Virus record (IMG/VR): IMGVR_UViG_3300033145_000333
Location: 1 to 46,311 of that record
Strand: one strand, 5' to 3'
Length of the DNA: 46,311 bases
Source: a virus
Shown here in pieces: positions 33,030 to 40,525 of the stretch (the stretch's first letter is position 1; every line of letters begins with the position of its first letter). Position numbers and translations under genes: made by a program. Below the pieces are notes generated by a model that was not told where the DNA came from, did no database searches, and saw only the letters and a list, made by a program, of their open reading frames with translations.

Positions 33030-33215
33030 ATGCAAACAATACTATCTATATACAATTCAATAATATTTACAGCTACACTAAGTATAATGTTATATAGATT
33101 ATTTAAGGATAAAAAGATTAATGATAAAAGATTCAGTCAAGTAGTAGATTTACAGAGGCAACAGGCAATAACTAAGGCTAAAGAGAAGAAGGTAAATAAA
33201 AATGACACCTTATAA
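33030..33215 (+). CDS. 61-residue membrane-anchored protein
   Basis: One N-terminal span (ILSIYNSIIFTATLSIMLY) and a basic cytoplasm-type tail (RQQAITKAKEKKVNK). AAGGAG precedes it. Its end overlaps the next gene by 14 bases. Confidence 0.6.
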   Translation: MQTILSIYNSIIFTATLSIMLYRLFKDKKINDKRFSQVVDLQRQQAITKAKEKKVNKNDTL

Positions 33216-33342
33216 GAAAATGTTAGAAAATATGAAAATTTATGTTAAGATAGCTTTAAAAGATTGGAAATGTTATGGAGTATATAGAGATACACCAAAA
33301 GCTAAAGATAAAAAGAAAGATGGTAAAGAGGAGATTAAATAA
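33202..33342 (+). CDS. 46-residue basic protein
   Basis: The frame (MTPYKKMLENMKIYVKIALK then a Lys/Asp-rich tail) follows GAGAAGAAGG inside the preceding gene, and its stop shares one base with the next start (TAATG). Unknown. Confidence 0.55.
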   Translation: MTPYKKMLENMKIYVKIALKDWKCYGVYRDTPKAKDKKKDGKEEIK

Positions 33343-33575
33343 TGAATATAAAATCTAATTTAAGAAAATTAAATAAATTATCAAAGATTATAGACTTAAT
33401 TGATTTTTATACTATAGCTATAGATGATACTGATATAAGATTACAAGGAACTTATACTAGTAATTTAGTAAAAAAAATATGTAATGGATTTAATGATAAA
33501 TTTAGTATTAAAATAGATATTGATACTAGATTTATAAAAATAACATATAAAAATATAAATATTACACTTACTTAG
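33342..33575 (+). CDS. 77-residue alpha/beta protein, unknown
   Basis: The protein (IIDLIDFYTIAIDDTDIRLQ; FSIKIDIDTRFIKITYKNIN) looks like a small helix-plus-sheet fold. It has GAGGAG upstream and is coupled by TAATG. Not recognised. Confidence 0.55.
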   Translation: MNIKSNLRKLNKLSKIIDLIDFYTIAIDDTDIRLQGTYTSNLVKKICNGFNDKFSIKIDIDTRFIKITYKNINITLT

Positions 33576-33587
33576 AAAGGAAATATA

Positions 33588-33947
33588 ATGTATAACTTTG
33601 CTAATCTTTATAAATATAAGTTTGTCAATATATTTACTAAACTTGTTAAAATTATATGGAAAAAGAAATTAGATAATGGTACTCAAACAGGAGAAGCTCA
33701 TGTTTATAGAGATCTAATAAAGGTAGCAAAGATTTATGGAACAACACAATGCTCTAAAAAGAATAATGAAGTAACACTTTGGCATGAAATAGTACATCAT
33801 ATATTAAAAGAAGGCGTACATTATCAATATTCTAGTGCCAATAATAACTTTGGAAGCACTTTTCCCTTATGGACTGATGAACAATTAGTAAAAATAATAT
33901 CTAACGGTATTGTACAGGTACTACATACTATAAGAGAGGATAAGTAA
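33588..33947 (+). CDS. Zincin-like metalloprotease candidate (HEIVH)
   Basis: The protein has 119 residues. TLWHEIVHHILKEG holds HEIVH at 66-70, and WTDEQLVKIISNGIVQVL supplies Glu99 as a candidate third zinc ligand. This is a compact phage zincin layout, with a preceding strand containing Gln/Thr (KIYGTTQCSKKNNEVTLWHE). It is distinct from the HEYCH protein at 25648 and in a different operon segment. Substrate unknown; might process host or phage proteins. Confidence 0.65.
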   Translation: MYNFANLYKYKFVNIFTKLVKIIWKKKLDNGTQTGEAHVYRDLIKVAKIYGTTQCSKKNNEVTLWHEIVHHILKEGVHYQYSSANNNFGSTFPLWTDEQLVKIISNGIVQVLHTIREDK

Positions 33948-34172
33948 ATGGATATATATTATGTTCCTGTTAGTTTAAAACGTAATAAGATTATCGATAA
34001 TATATTAGCAGATATATTAAAGAGAAAGTTTTTAAGAAAGAAGAACAGAGTAAATCTTTCAAGACAGCATTTAGCATATATAGATGGTTTAATAGATGCA
34101 GGTATTGATGAAGCAGACTTAATAAGAAAAGCTATAGAAAAATACGATGTTATAGCAATATTTACAGAATAG
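33948..34172 (+). CDS. 74-residue helical protein, unknown
   Basis: The protein begins directly after the preceding stop. It contains a basic segment (LKRKFLRKKNRVNLSRQHLA) and an acidic helix (YIDGLIDAGIDEADLIRKAI). GAGAGGA lies in the end of the upstream gene. A small DNA-binding adaptor is conceivable; not recognised. Confidence 0.55.
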   Translation: MDIYYVPVSLKRNKIIDNILADILKRKFLRKKNRVNLSRQHLAYIDGLIDAGIDEADLIRKAIEKYDVIAIFTE

Positions 34173-34182
34173 GGGAAATAAT

Positions 34183-34395
34183 ATGTTAAATAATTTACTA
34201 AATAAAATATGGAACTATATACTCGAAAGAAGTTATAACAAAAATTATAAAACTAATAAAGATACTAAAGAACTTAGTAATTTATCTATGGTAAGTAAAT
34301 TTGCTGAAAAAGTGTATGAAAAAGGGTTTCTTAAGGGTTGGATAGAATGTATAAAAGATTTAGAAAAAAGAGGATTACTAGATGAAAGTAACTAA
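34183..34395 (+). CDS. 70-residue helical protein, unknown
   Basis: Mostly helices (MLNNLLNKIWNYILERSYNK; FLKGWIECIKDLEKRGLL), overlapping the next gene by 14 bases. AGGGGA upstream. Unknown. Confidence 0.55.
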   Translation: MLNNLLNKIWNYILERSYNKNYKTNKDTKELSNLSMVSKFAEKVYEKGFLKGWIECIKDLEKRGLLDESN

Positions 34396-35110
34396 TAATC
34401 ATTATATAAAAGATGATATTAAATATGACAGAATAACTAAGATCTTAGGTTATCTTGAAAATCCTATTTTAGTTAAATGGAAGCTAAAGAATTTAGAAGT
34501 AGGATATAAAGAAATAATAATAGAAATATTCAATGACTTAACTAGAGATTACCCCTTTGATAATATTATACCCGAACATCTTATAAATTCTTTAGACAGT
34601 TTAATATTAGAGAGGCACTTAAAGACTTGGGAAAAGATAACTAAAGAAGCTACTGATATAGGTACAGAAGTACATAATATTATAGAAAATTATTTAAAAG
34701 ATGGGATTATGATGTTATCTAAAAATAATGATATAGTAAATAGATGTCTTACTGCTTTTAAAAGTTGGTATAATACTGTAATATTAAAACCTATTGAACT
34801 TGAGCTTACACAATTTGATGAAGTTAATCAAGTAGCAGGAACTTGTGATTTTATAGGCAAAGTAGATGGAGTAATGACATTATTAGATTGGAAAACAAGT
34901 TCACATATATATCCTAACTATTGGATTCAAGTTAACTTATATGCACACTTATATAATAGGACTGCTAAAAGAAAGATAAAGCAAGTAGGTATATTAAGAA
35001 TGGACAAGAAATCAGGATATGGTGAATATATAGTAAAGCCTCTAGATAAACAAATGGTAAAGAGATTCTATAATATATTAGATTTAGTTAGACTTAGTAA
35101 AGGAGAATAA
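34382..35110 (+). CDS. RecB/Cas4-like PD-(D/E)XK exonuclease
   Basis: The protein has 242 residues. The RecB-family nuclease core is complete: GTEVHNIIENYL (His98), GTCDFIG (Asp156), LLDWKTS (Asp169, Lys171) and YWIQVNLYAHLY (Gln183, Tyr187). No Cys cluster for an iron-sulphur centre, so it is closer to phage RecB-like exonucleases than to Cas4. It is followed by a Sak4-like ATPase and an ssDNA-binding candidate, a typical phage recombination module in which the nuclease makes single-stranded ends. Confidence 0.85.
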   Translation: MKVTNNHYIKDDIKYDRITKILGYLENPILVKWKLKNLEVGYKEIIIEIFNDLTRDYPFDNIIPEHLINSLDSLILERHLKTWEKITKEATDIGTEVHNIIENYLKDGIMMLSKNNDIVNRCLTAFKSWYNTVILKPIELELTQFDEVNQVAGTCDFIGKVDGVMTLLDWKTSSHIYPNYWIQVNLYAHLYNRTAKRKIKQVGILRMDKKSGYGEYIVKPLDKQMVKRFYNILDLVRLSKGE

Positions 35111-35111
35111 T

Positions 35112-35183
35112 ATGACAACATTAGTAATTATATGTACATGTTATTTAATAATAGTATCAGTAATAATTATATTAGATGTATAA
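35112..35183 (+). CDS. 23-residue membrane peptide
   Basis: A tiny frame that is almost all membrane span (LVIICTCYLIIVSVIIIL) with AAGGAG 6 bases upstream. It sits between the nuclease and ATPase genes. Existence is uncertain because of its size. Confidence 0.4.
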   Translation: MTTLVIICTCYLIIVSVIIILDV

Positions 35184-35214
35184 TATCTGATAATTTAGTT
35201 AAAGGAGGAGTATA

Positions 35215-35889
35215 ATGTCAGAAAAAATCTTAGTAATAGGGGAATCTGGAAGTGGTAAATCTACTGCTACTAGAAATCTTAACCCGAAAGAAACATTTTA
35301 TATCAATGTTATAGGTAAGCCTTTACCTTTTAAAGGGTGGAAGTCTAAGTTTGTAACCTATAATAAAGAAACTAAAAAAGGTAATCTTATAACTGCTAAT
35401 GAAGCCCCAACTATTAGTGCTATACTTATTGCTGTTAGTGAAAAGATGCCCGAAATTAAAACTATAATCATAGATGATGCACAATATATAATGTCTTATG
35501 AATTTATGAAACGAGCTAAAGAAAGAGGATTTGATAAATTTGTAGAGATAGCACAGAATATGTTTAATGTATTCATAGCATCGGATAGATTAAGAGATGA
35601 TATAACTGTAGTGTTCCTTACACACAGTGAGGATGTTAATGGTAATGGTTATACTAAAACTAAGATGAAAACAATAGGTAAGATGCTTGATGATAAAATC
35701 ACAGTAGAGGGGTTATTTACTATAGTATTACAATCTATCTGTAGAAAAACACAGTTAGGCATGGAATACTTATTTATGACACAAAATGATGGTACTACTA
35801 CAGCTAAAAGTCCTATGGATATGTTTAAGACAGAAGAACCTAATGATTTAGTTGTTATACTAGATAAAGTTAAAAAATATGATAAATAA
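35215..35889 (+). CDS. Sak4-like RecA-fold ATPase (annealing/recombination)
   Basis: The protein has 224 residues. Walker A GESGSGKST (9-17), Walker B IKTIIIDDAQYI (about 81-92) and a sensor-like VVFLTHSEDVNG place it in the phage AAA_24/Sak4 group, RecA-like ATPases that act in single-strand annealing or recombination with a phage SSB. Its neighbours, a RecB-like nuclease and an ssDNA-binding candidate, support that. GGAGGAG is upstream. Confidence 0.8.
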   Translation: MSEKILVIGESGSGKSTATRNLNPKETFYINVIGKPLPFKGWKSKFVTYNKETKKGNLITANEAPTISAILIAVSEKMPEIKTIIIDDAQYIMSYEFMKRAKERGFDKFVEIAQNMFNVFIASDRLRDDITVVFLTHSEDVNGNGYTKTKMKTIGKMLDDKITVEGLFTIVLQSICRKTQLGMEYLFMTQNDGTTTAKSPMDMFKTEEPNDLVVILDKVKKYDK

Positions 35890-35899
35890 GGAATTAATT

Positions 35900-36058
35900 A
35901 TGTATATATTCTATAACAAAAAAGATTGGAAAGGTATTTATAAGGAAATAAACATAGTTAGCTGCCATACTTGTAAGTATAGAAACTGTTGTCATCCTGC
36001 AAAACAGGCTTATAACTGTAAAGATTATGTAAAGAATGATAATAAAGGTATTAAATAA
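35900..36058 (+). CDS. Cys-rich small protein, paralogue of 27712 gene
   Basis: The protein has 52 residues with SCHTCKYRNCCHP and YNCKDYV, five Cys in all. The C-x-x-C-K-Y start and C-K-(D/Y)-Y end match the 27712 protein. It likely binds one zinc ion. No clear ribosome site beyond AAGGA 6 bases upstream. Confidence 0.55.
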   Translation: MYIFYNKKDWKGIYKEINIVSCHTCKYRNCCHPAKQAYNCKDYVKNDNKGIK

Positions 36059-36080
36059 TTTATAAAAGGGGATATAAACT

Positions 36081-36284
36081 ATGTATAATAAAAATAATTA
36101 CAAAAGGAGGGATAAGAAAAGATATAACAATAGACAAGTGTATGGTTGCACTACTTGTGGATGGTTAGACTTTGACACTACTAATGAAAAGAAGTGTCCT
36201 AGATGTAAAACATTACTAATAAAATCTTATGTGAGCTATTATAAATTTTTAGAAGCGAGAAAGAGTTATAAAGTTTATAAATAA
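36081..36284 (+). CDS. Small zinc-ribbon protein
   Basis: The protein has 67 residues: a basic N-terminus (YKRRDKKRYNNRQ), then CTTCG (23-27) and CPRCK (39-43), a rubredoxin-like ribbon. It lies between recombination genes, so a nucleic-acid-binding accessory role is possible. AAAGGGG upstream. Confidence 0.6.
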   Translation: MYNKNNYKRRDKKRYNNRQVYGCTTCGWLDFDTTNEKKCPRCKTLLIKSYVSYYKFLEARKSYKVYK

Positions 36285-36314
36285 AAAAGAATAAGAAAGA
36301 ATGGAGGAAATAAC

Positions 36315-36857
36315 ATGGCTAGTTTTAAGGAAATACAAGCACAATATGCAGAAATGAATAAGCCTAAAGAACAAGAAAATACTTATGTACCTTTAGACGG
36401 TATCTATATTATGGAGTTAGAAAAAACTACATATAAAGATATAGAAAGTTCAAAGGATCAAACTATTTGGGGTGTATTGAATCTTCAAGTGAGAATTAAG
36501 AAAGTTGAAGAAGGTACTGGTGGAGCTAATAGAGTAGCTTTTCAATCTTATTTCTTAACACATGGTGATGAAGTACAAGTTATACCTTGTTTAAAAGTTA
36601 AAACATTTTTGGAAAAAGTAGGACTTACTGCTCCTGATATTGCTGCTTATGATAATAGTGCTGCTTATATTAAAGATTTGATAGCAGCAATAGATGCAGC
36701 TAAAGGTACTATTTTTAAAGGTGCAGTTAGACGTGATGAATATGATTCAAAAAGAGATAAAGTATTTGCATTTCAGCCTGCTACTTTAGATGCTATAGTT
36801 GTTACTACTACTAAGACTGAAACTGTAGCTGAAAAAACAGAAGACGATGTAATATAA
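36315..36857 (+). CDS. ssDNA-binding protein candidate (DUF669-like)
   Basis: The protein has 180 residues. A beta-rich core (YVPLDGIYIMELEKTTYKDI; TIWGVLNLQVRIKKVEEGTG) with GGANRVAFQSYFLT is followed by a helical part and an acidic tail ending EKTEDDVI. Acidic tips are typical of SSB proteins. Phage proteins of this build (DUF669-like) are coded beside Sak-type annealing ATPases, as here. Function by context and architecture only. GGAGG upstream. The structured RNA begins 18 bases after its stop. Confidence 0.6.
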   Translation: MASFKEIQAQYAEMNKPKEQENTYVPLDGIYIMELEKTTYKDIESSKDQTIWGVLNLQVRIKKVEEGTGGANRVAFQSYFLTHGDEVQVIPCLKVKTFLEKVGLTAPDIAAYDNSAAYIKDLIAAIDAAKGTIFKGAVRRDEYDSKRDKVFAFQPATLDAIVVTTTKTETVAEKTEDDVI

Positions 36858-36875
36858 ATTACTGCTCAAGAAGAT

Positions 36876-37078
36876 TAATAAAGGTTAAGTTCTTATAAGG
36901 TGTAAGTTAATAACTTACTTTACTATAGATAGACTGGGAATTATCCTTAGTCAGAATAATAGACACCTAGCTGTAGGGTATATAACTTGATTTATATTGA
37001 ATCAAGCGATATGTAATTGTTCCTATATGATGTCGGCAAGTATGGGTTTTATTGGAGATACAGCCTTAACCTTTATTA
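36876..37078 (+). ncRNA. Structured RNA, three-way junction with 14-bp closing stem
   Basis: A gene-free stretch folds into a nested structure. The closing stem is TAATAAAGGTTAAG (36876-36889) with CTTAACCTTTATTA (37065-37078), a perfect 14 bp. The left domain is AGGTGT/ACACCT (36898-36903/36963-36968) enclosing hairpins 36904-36916 and 36932-36952 (8 bp, one bulge). The right domain is GCTGTA/TACAGC (36970-36975/37059-37064) enclosing hairpins 36986-37006 (7 bp) and 37022-37046 (6 bp, one G-U). All helices are compatible and the right domain abuts the closing stem. The 3' arm ends just before the AAGGAG of the next gene, so it may be a cis leader or a separate small RNA. Confidence 0.75.
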
Positions 37079-37096
37079 TACTATAAGGAGATGTTT

Positions 37097-37429
37097 ATGT
37101 CTAAAGCTAAGAAAATAAGAACCTATGAAGAAGTATCTAATAAAGGTAATAAATTACCTGTTAGGTTAGTAGATCCTTGTATTGTCAAAGCTATAGCAAG
37201 TCAACAAAAATTTGGCATGGACAAAGGATATGTTAAAGATTCATGGAAAGTCAAGAACAATATAGAAGAAAGTTTAGAGGCTTTAGAAAGACATCTCCTT
37301 GAAATTAAAGAAGGTAATTGGGTAGATCCTGAAAGTAAGTTGCCTCACATGTATGCTATAGCTTGTAGAGCTATGTATATTATATGGTTTAAACTGCATG
37401 AGAAAGAAAAAGAGGATATGTTATTATGA
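37097..37429 (+). CDS. DUF5664-like dATP/dGTP diphosphohydrolase domain
   Basis: The protein has 110 residues. LEALERHLLEIKEGNWVDPE, then KLPHMYAIACRAMYIIWF, follows the pattern of the phage DUF5664 domain, annotated as dATP/dGTP diphosphohydrolase N-terminal: a HxL-x6-G-x3-D-x2-(S/T)-x-L-P-H core. It would trim the purine dNTP pool. The ATG at 37097 is 7 bases after AAGGAG; an ATG 6 bases earlier is too close. The structured RNA lies directly upstream and may control it. The stop overlaps the next start (ATGA). No catalytic test is possible from sequence alone. Confidence 0.6.
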   Translation: MSKAKKIRTYEEVSNKGNKLPVRLVDPCIVKAIASQQKFGMDKGYVKDSWKVKNNIEESLEALERHLLEIKEGNWVDPESKLPHMYAIACRAMYIIWFKLHEKEKEDMLL

Positions 37430-37680
37430 TATTACTTTTAACTAAATTATGTAGAAAAATTTATATTATGTTTGGTGGTAATAAATATAAAGTATGGTTA
37501 GTTAAAACAGGTGGTTATTATAGTTATTTAACTATAACAGGTGATTTATATAAAGCTAAGTTTCTTTTTAAGGATGTTGCTTTAAAAAATGCTGAACGAT
37601 ATACTTACAGAATGCTTTTAAAAAAAGCTAGAATAGAAGGTTATAAGAAAGGTTGGAATATTTATGTTGATACACATTGA
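37426..37680 (+). CDS. 84-residue basic protein, unknown
   Basis: Aromatic and basic (GGNKYKVWLVKTGGYYSYLT; RYTYRMLLKKARIEGYKKGW). It overlaps genes on both sides (4 and 17 bases). A GAGGA site lies 10 bases before the ATG. Not recognised. Confidence 0.55.
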   Translation: MILLLTKLCRKIYIMFGGNKYKVWLVKTGGYYSYLTITGDLYKAKFLFKDVALKNAERYTYRMLLKKARIEGYKKGWNIYVDTH

Positions 37681-38176
37681 TACCCGAGAACAAAAGCCTT
37701 TAGATTTTTCTAAGTATATTAAATCTGGAGATATAACTGCTACATTTAGGCAAACATTAAATTATGCAGATTATATTGCTATAGATAATGGAGAAGAATG
37801 TCCTTATAGATTTGAGAGAAAAAGTATATCTGATCTTATGGGAACTATGGGAAAAGGACATGATAGATTTAAAAGAGAACTAGAAAAAGCTAAAGAAGAT
37901 GGTAAGAATATCATAATTATAGTAGAAGGTAGCTGGTTTAAGATAATTAAGGGTATAACCCTATACAGGAGAAAGAAAACCGCTACTGGTGGCTACATAA
38001 AAGCAAACAAAGGGTTTATATCTAAGAAGTTTAATAAGAGCGGTATGCCTGCTTTACGAGCCTTAATGACATTATATCATAAATATGGAATACAGTTTGT
38101 TTTGTGTAAAAATAGAGAAGAAATGGTAGATTATATTATAGAATTTTATAAAAGCTATTATAAAAATACAGTATAA
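37664..38176 (+). CDS. ERCC4-type nuclease
   Basis: The protein has 170 residues and the XPF/ERCC4 nuclease core: IDTREQKPLDF (Asp6, Arg8, Glu9), LNYADYIAI (Asp36), FERKSISDL (Glu51, Arg52, Lys53) and HDRFKREL (Arg68). These form the D-x(n)-ERK-x3-D active site of structure-specific endonucleases that cut branched DNA. In phages such stand-alone domains likely resolve replication or recombination intermediates. It lies between the recombination genes and the helicase. Confidence 0.85.
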   Translation: MLIHIDTREQKPLDFSKYIKSGDITATFRQTLNYADYIAIDNGEECPYRFERKSISDLMGTMGKGHDRFKRELEKAKEDGKNIIIIVEGSWFKIIKGITLYRRKKTATGGYIKANKGFISKKFNKSGMPALRALMTLYHKYGIQFVLCKNREEMVDYIIEFYKSYYKNTV

Positions 38177-38186
38177 GGAGATAGTA

Positions 38187-38474
38187 ATGAAAAACATCTG
38201 TTTTGATTTAGAAACTGTAATATTAAATAAAAATAAAATACCTAATGAATCTATTATAGATATGGTACAAAAGTTAAAACATCAAGGATATATTATATAT
38301 ATACAAAGTTTAGAACCTGCTGATTCTTATTTAACAATATCCACATTACTTAGGATGTATAAAATACCATTTGATAAGATATATTTTAATAAACCACAAG
38401 CTGATATTTATATTGATAGTAAAGCTGTAAATATTAGTATTAAAGAGTTAGAAATGATAATTAATAATCATTAA
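38187..38474 (+). CDS. HAD-like phosphatase with altered DxDxT
   Basis: The protein has 95 residues. ICFDLETV (Asp7-Leu-Glu9-Thr10) is a HAD motif I with Glu in place of the second Asp. QGYIIYIQS fills the place of motif II, and PFDKIYFNKPQADIYIDSKA matches the end of small HAD proteins (K-P-x-A-D-x-Y-I-D-D/S). Mini-HADs of this kind occur in phages as nucleotide or sugar phosphatases. The Glu may reduce or change activity. AAGGAG upstream. Confidence 0.6.
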   Translation: MKNICFDLETVILNKNKIPNESIIDMVQKLKHQGYIIYIQSLEPADSYLTISTLLRMYKIPFDKIYFNKPQADIYIDSKAVNISIKELEMIINNH

Positions 38475-38499
38475 TAAAATAAATAACTTGAGGTTATAT

Positions 38500-39666
38500 A
38501 TGCATGAACTTGATAATTTCTTAACTACATATAAGGAGTACACTAAAGGACATGAAAGTAATAAAGACTTTCACAAATGGTGTGCTTTGTCCTTATTAAG
38601 TGCTGCTACTCAAAGGAATTTATATATAAGAACTGGATATAAGACTACATATCCTAATCTATATGTACTCCTTATTGCTATTAGTGGTAAAGGTAAATCT
38701 GCTGCTATAGAAATAGCAAATGATATTTATGATCTAGCTTTTATAACAGACAAAACTTATGACGTGTTAGATTCTAAAATATCAGATAGTCAATTGATTA
38801 CTTTTACTAATAAAATACAAAATATTAATGATGTAGCAAGTGCATATATAATAGCAGATGAATTTGCTGCTGCTATAGGTAATGCTAAATTAGATCCTTC
38901 CCTTGTAATTATGTTTACAAAGGGGTATGATGTAAAGAATTTAACTAATATTACCTATGACAGACAGACAGAGGTATCTTATAAATGCTTCTTGAATATA
39001 TTAGCAGGAAGTACATTAGCTTGGATTAAAAAATGCTTACCTGTTGATGCTGCTGCTGGTGGTTTTATTGCAAGATTTATAGGAGTGTGTAGAGATACAA
39101 AAGAAGTTACTGATCCATTTGCTAATGAAGTTGATTTTAAATTACAGAAGAAGTTAGCAAATTATTTAAGGAAAGTAAGAAAATTAAAAGGAAGTTTTAA
39201 ATGGTCACCAGAAGCAAAGAATTGGTATACAGCATGGAAAACAAAACATGAGAAACAAGAAAATAAAATTATAGATGAATTTAATGCAGGATTTTTTAGT
39301 AGGTATCCTATGTATATAATTAAGTTTGCAATGTTATTCTCTCTTGCAGATAATTTTGATTTAGTAATAACACCTTACTATCTAAAACAAGCAGAGAAAT
39401 TATTGGGTGAAACTGATAAATTTATGAATACATTATTAGGTAAACTTAAATCAACAGACTTTGGTGAATTTAAAGAACGTATATTGAAGTATATTAAGCA
39501 AAAGAAGTTTATACATTATAGTGATATTCTGAAAAGGTTTTCATCAGAAGGTCATAATGCTAATACTATAAGTAATATAATAAAATGTTTAGTTGATGAA
39601 GAAAGTATAGATAAAGTATCTATGGGAAATAAAGATGCATATAAAGTACATGGTAAAAAGGAGTAA
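38500..39666 (+). CDS. DUF3987-like replicative helicase/ATPase
   Basis: The protein has 388 residues. A P-loop AISGKGKSA (60-68) lies after LSAATQRNLYIRTG, which is typical of DUF3987 phage/plasmid helicases. Walker B is AYIIADEF (115-122) and a later segment has GGFIARFIGV, an arginine-finger-like region. The C-terminus (FSSEGHNANTISNIIKCLVD) looks like a winged helix. No primase domain is fused, unlike many replication ATPases. ATG at 38500 follows GAGG by 6 bases; an upstream TTG frame was not used. It probably acts with the family A polymerase at the fork. Confidence 0.7.
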   Translation: MHELDNFLTTYKEYTKGHESNKDFHKWCALSLLSAATQRNLYIRTGYKTTYPNLYVLLIAISGKGKSAAIEIANDIYDLAFITDKTYDVLDSKISDSQLITFTNKIQNINDVASAYIIADEFAAAIGNAKLDPSLVIMFTKGYDVKNLTNITYDRQTEVSYKCFLNILAGSTLAWIKKCLPVDAAAGGFIARFIGVCRDTKEVTDPFANEVDFKLQKKLANYLRKVRKLKGSFKWSPEAKNWYTAWKTKHEKQENKIIDEFNAGFFSRYPMYIIKFAMLFSLADNFDLVITPYYLKQAEKLLGETDKFMNTLLGKLKSTDFGEFKERILKYIKQKKFIHYSDILKRFSSEGHNANTISNIIKCLVDEESIDKVSMGNKDAYKVHGKKE

Positions 39667-39669
39667 TTT

Positions 39670-39846
39670 ATGCCTATATATAGTTATCAATGTAATAAAT
39701 GTAAATTAGAATTTGATAAGGAAAATACTATAGCTAATTGTAGTAAAGGATCTAAATGTCCTAAGTGTAAATCAAGGGCTAAAAGAATTGTTAGTTCAGG
39801 AATACATTTAACTGGACGTAATGATAATTGGGGGATAGATACATGA
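39670..39846 (+). CDS. FmdB-like zinc-ribbon protein
   Basis: The protein has 58 residues. MPIYSYQCNKCKLEFD, then SKCPKCKSRAKRIVSSGIHL, is the FmdB-type C-x2-C/C-x2-C ribbon, including the MPIY/F start and the basic-Ser motif after it. Usually described as a regulatory or nucleic-acid-associated small protein. Located between helicase and the DUF6899-like gene. AAGGAG upstream. Confidence 0.7.
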   Translation: MPIYSYQCNKCKLEFDKENTIANCSKGSKCPKCKSRAKRIVSSGIHLTGRNDNWGIDT

Positions 39847-39859
39847 GAAAGGGGAAAGT

Positions 39860-39955
39860 ATGAAAAATTATAAATATTGGGGAATAACTTTAAAAGAATT
39901 AATAACAGAAATAATAACTTTAATAAAAATATATAGCAAAACTAGGAGGATATAA
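39860..39955 (+). CDS. 31-residue peptide coupled to next gene
   Basis: An Ile/Leu-rich frame (LKELITEIITLIKIYSK) after AAAGGGG; its last codons (AGG AGG ATA) supply the ribosome site of the next gene and the stop shares one base with its ATG (TAATG). Possibly a coupling leader peptide. Confidence 0.45.
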   Translation: MKNYKYWGITLKELITEIITLIKIYSKTRRI

Positions 39956-40314
39956 TGCCTTATATAGATCAAAAATTAAGAACTAAAAAAACAAAAGAAG
40001 ATCCAAAAAATGCAGGACAACTTAATTGGAGTATTACAATGGATATAAGAGATATTACAGATACTATAGGAGTTGCTAACTACATAGGTGTAGCTATAAC
40101 TAATAAAATAAAAACATGTAACAGTTATCAAGGATATAATGATTGTATAGGTGTAGCTTATTCTTGTTTTTTAGAATGGGTTAGAAGAAAAGATAATGGT
40201 TATGATATATATAATGGTATGAAAACAATTAATAATTATATTACAATAGCTTATAAAAAATATATAGCAGATTACGAAGATATAAAAGCTCAACAAAATG
40301 GGGATGTATATTAA
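39955..40314 (+). CDS. DUF6899-like conserved phage protein
   Basis: The protein has 119 residues. MPYIDQKLR, LNWSITMDIRDI, YNDCIGVAYSCFLEWVRR and the end YEDIKAQQNGDVY match a frequent phage family (DUF6899-type) with fixed MPYI start, C/A-x-LE-x-x-RR middle and N-G-D-V-Y end. Function unknown. AGGAGG lies in the end of the preceding small frame. Confidence 0.7.
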   Translation: MPYIDQKLRTKKTKEDPKNAGQLNWSITMDIRDITDTIGVANYIGVAITNKIKTCNSYQGYNDCIGVAYSCFLEWVRRKDNGYDIYNGMKTINNYITIAYKKYIADYEDIKAQQNGDVY

Positions 40315-40315
40315 T

Positions 40316-40525
40316 ATGAAAAAGAAAACATTAATAAAATCTATAACATACAGACTAATAGCAGTATGTACTGCTTTAACTATTACTATGATGTTTGGTC
40401 TAAATGTGTTTAAATCTTTGAGCCTAACTATAACTATTAATGTTATTCATACAATAGTATTTTATTGGCACGAAAGAGTATGGAAATGGTATTTCAGAAG
40501 AAAGTATAATAAAAGGGGGAAATAA
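40316..40525 (+). CDS. DUF2061-like membrane protein
   Basis: The protein has 69 residues. KTLIKSITYRLIAVCTALTI then LSLTITINVIHTIVFYWHER is the DUF2061 pattern: K-S-I-T-Y-R then two membrane spans (about 10-28 and 34-51) ending H-E-R-x-W. Function of DUF2061 is unknown. The ATG at 40316 is chosen by fit to the family start, though in-frame ATGs at 40298 and 40304 are possible and the ribosome site is weak. It couples to the next gene (TAATG). Confidence 0.7.
   Translation: MKKKTLIKSITYRLIAVCTALTITMMFGLNVFKSLSLTITINVIHTIVFYWHERVWKWYFRRKYNKRGK

Noticed and set aside
36876-37078. Group I intron for the structured RNA
   Set aside because: TCCTTAGTCAG and GAGATACAGCC resemble Q and S boxes, but the expected P3/P7 pseudoknot is not convincing, no gene is interrupted, and a long 5'-3' closing stem is atypical for that class.
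37030-37086. 18-codon frame (MSASMGFIGDTALTF...) inside the structured RNA
   Set aside because: No ribosome site; it is explained by the stem sequences.
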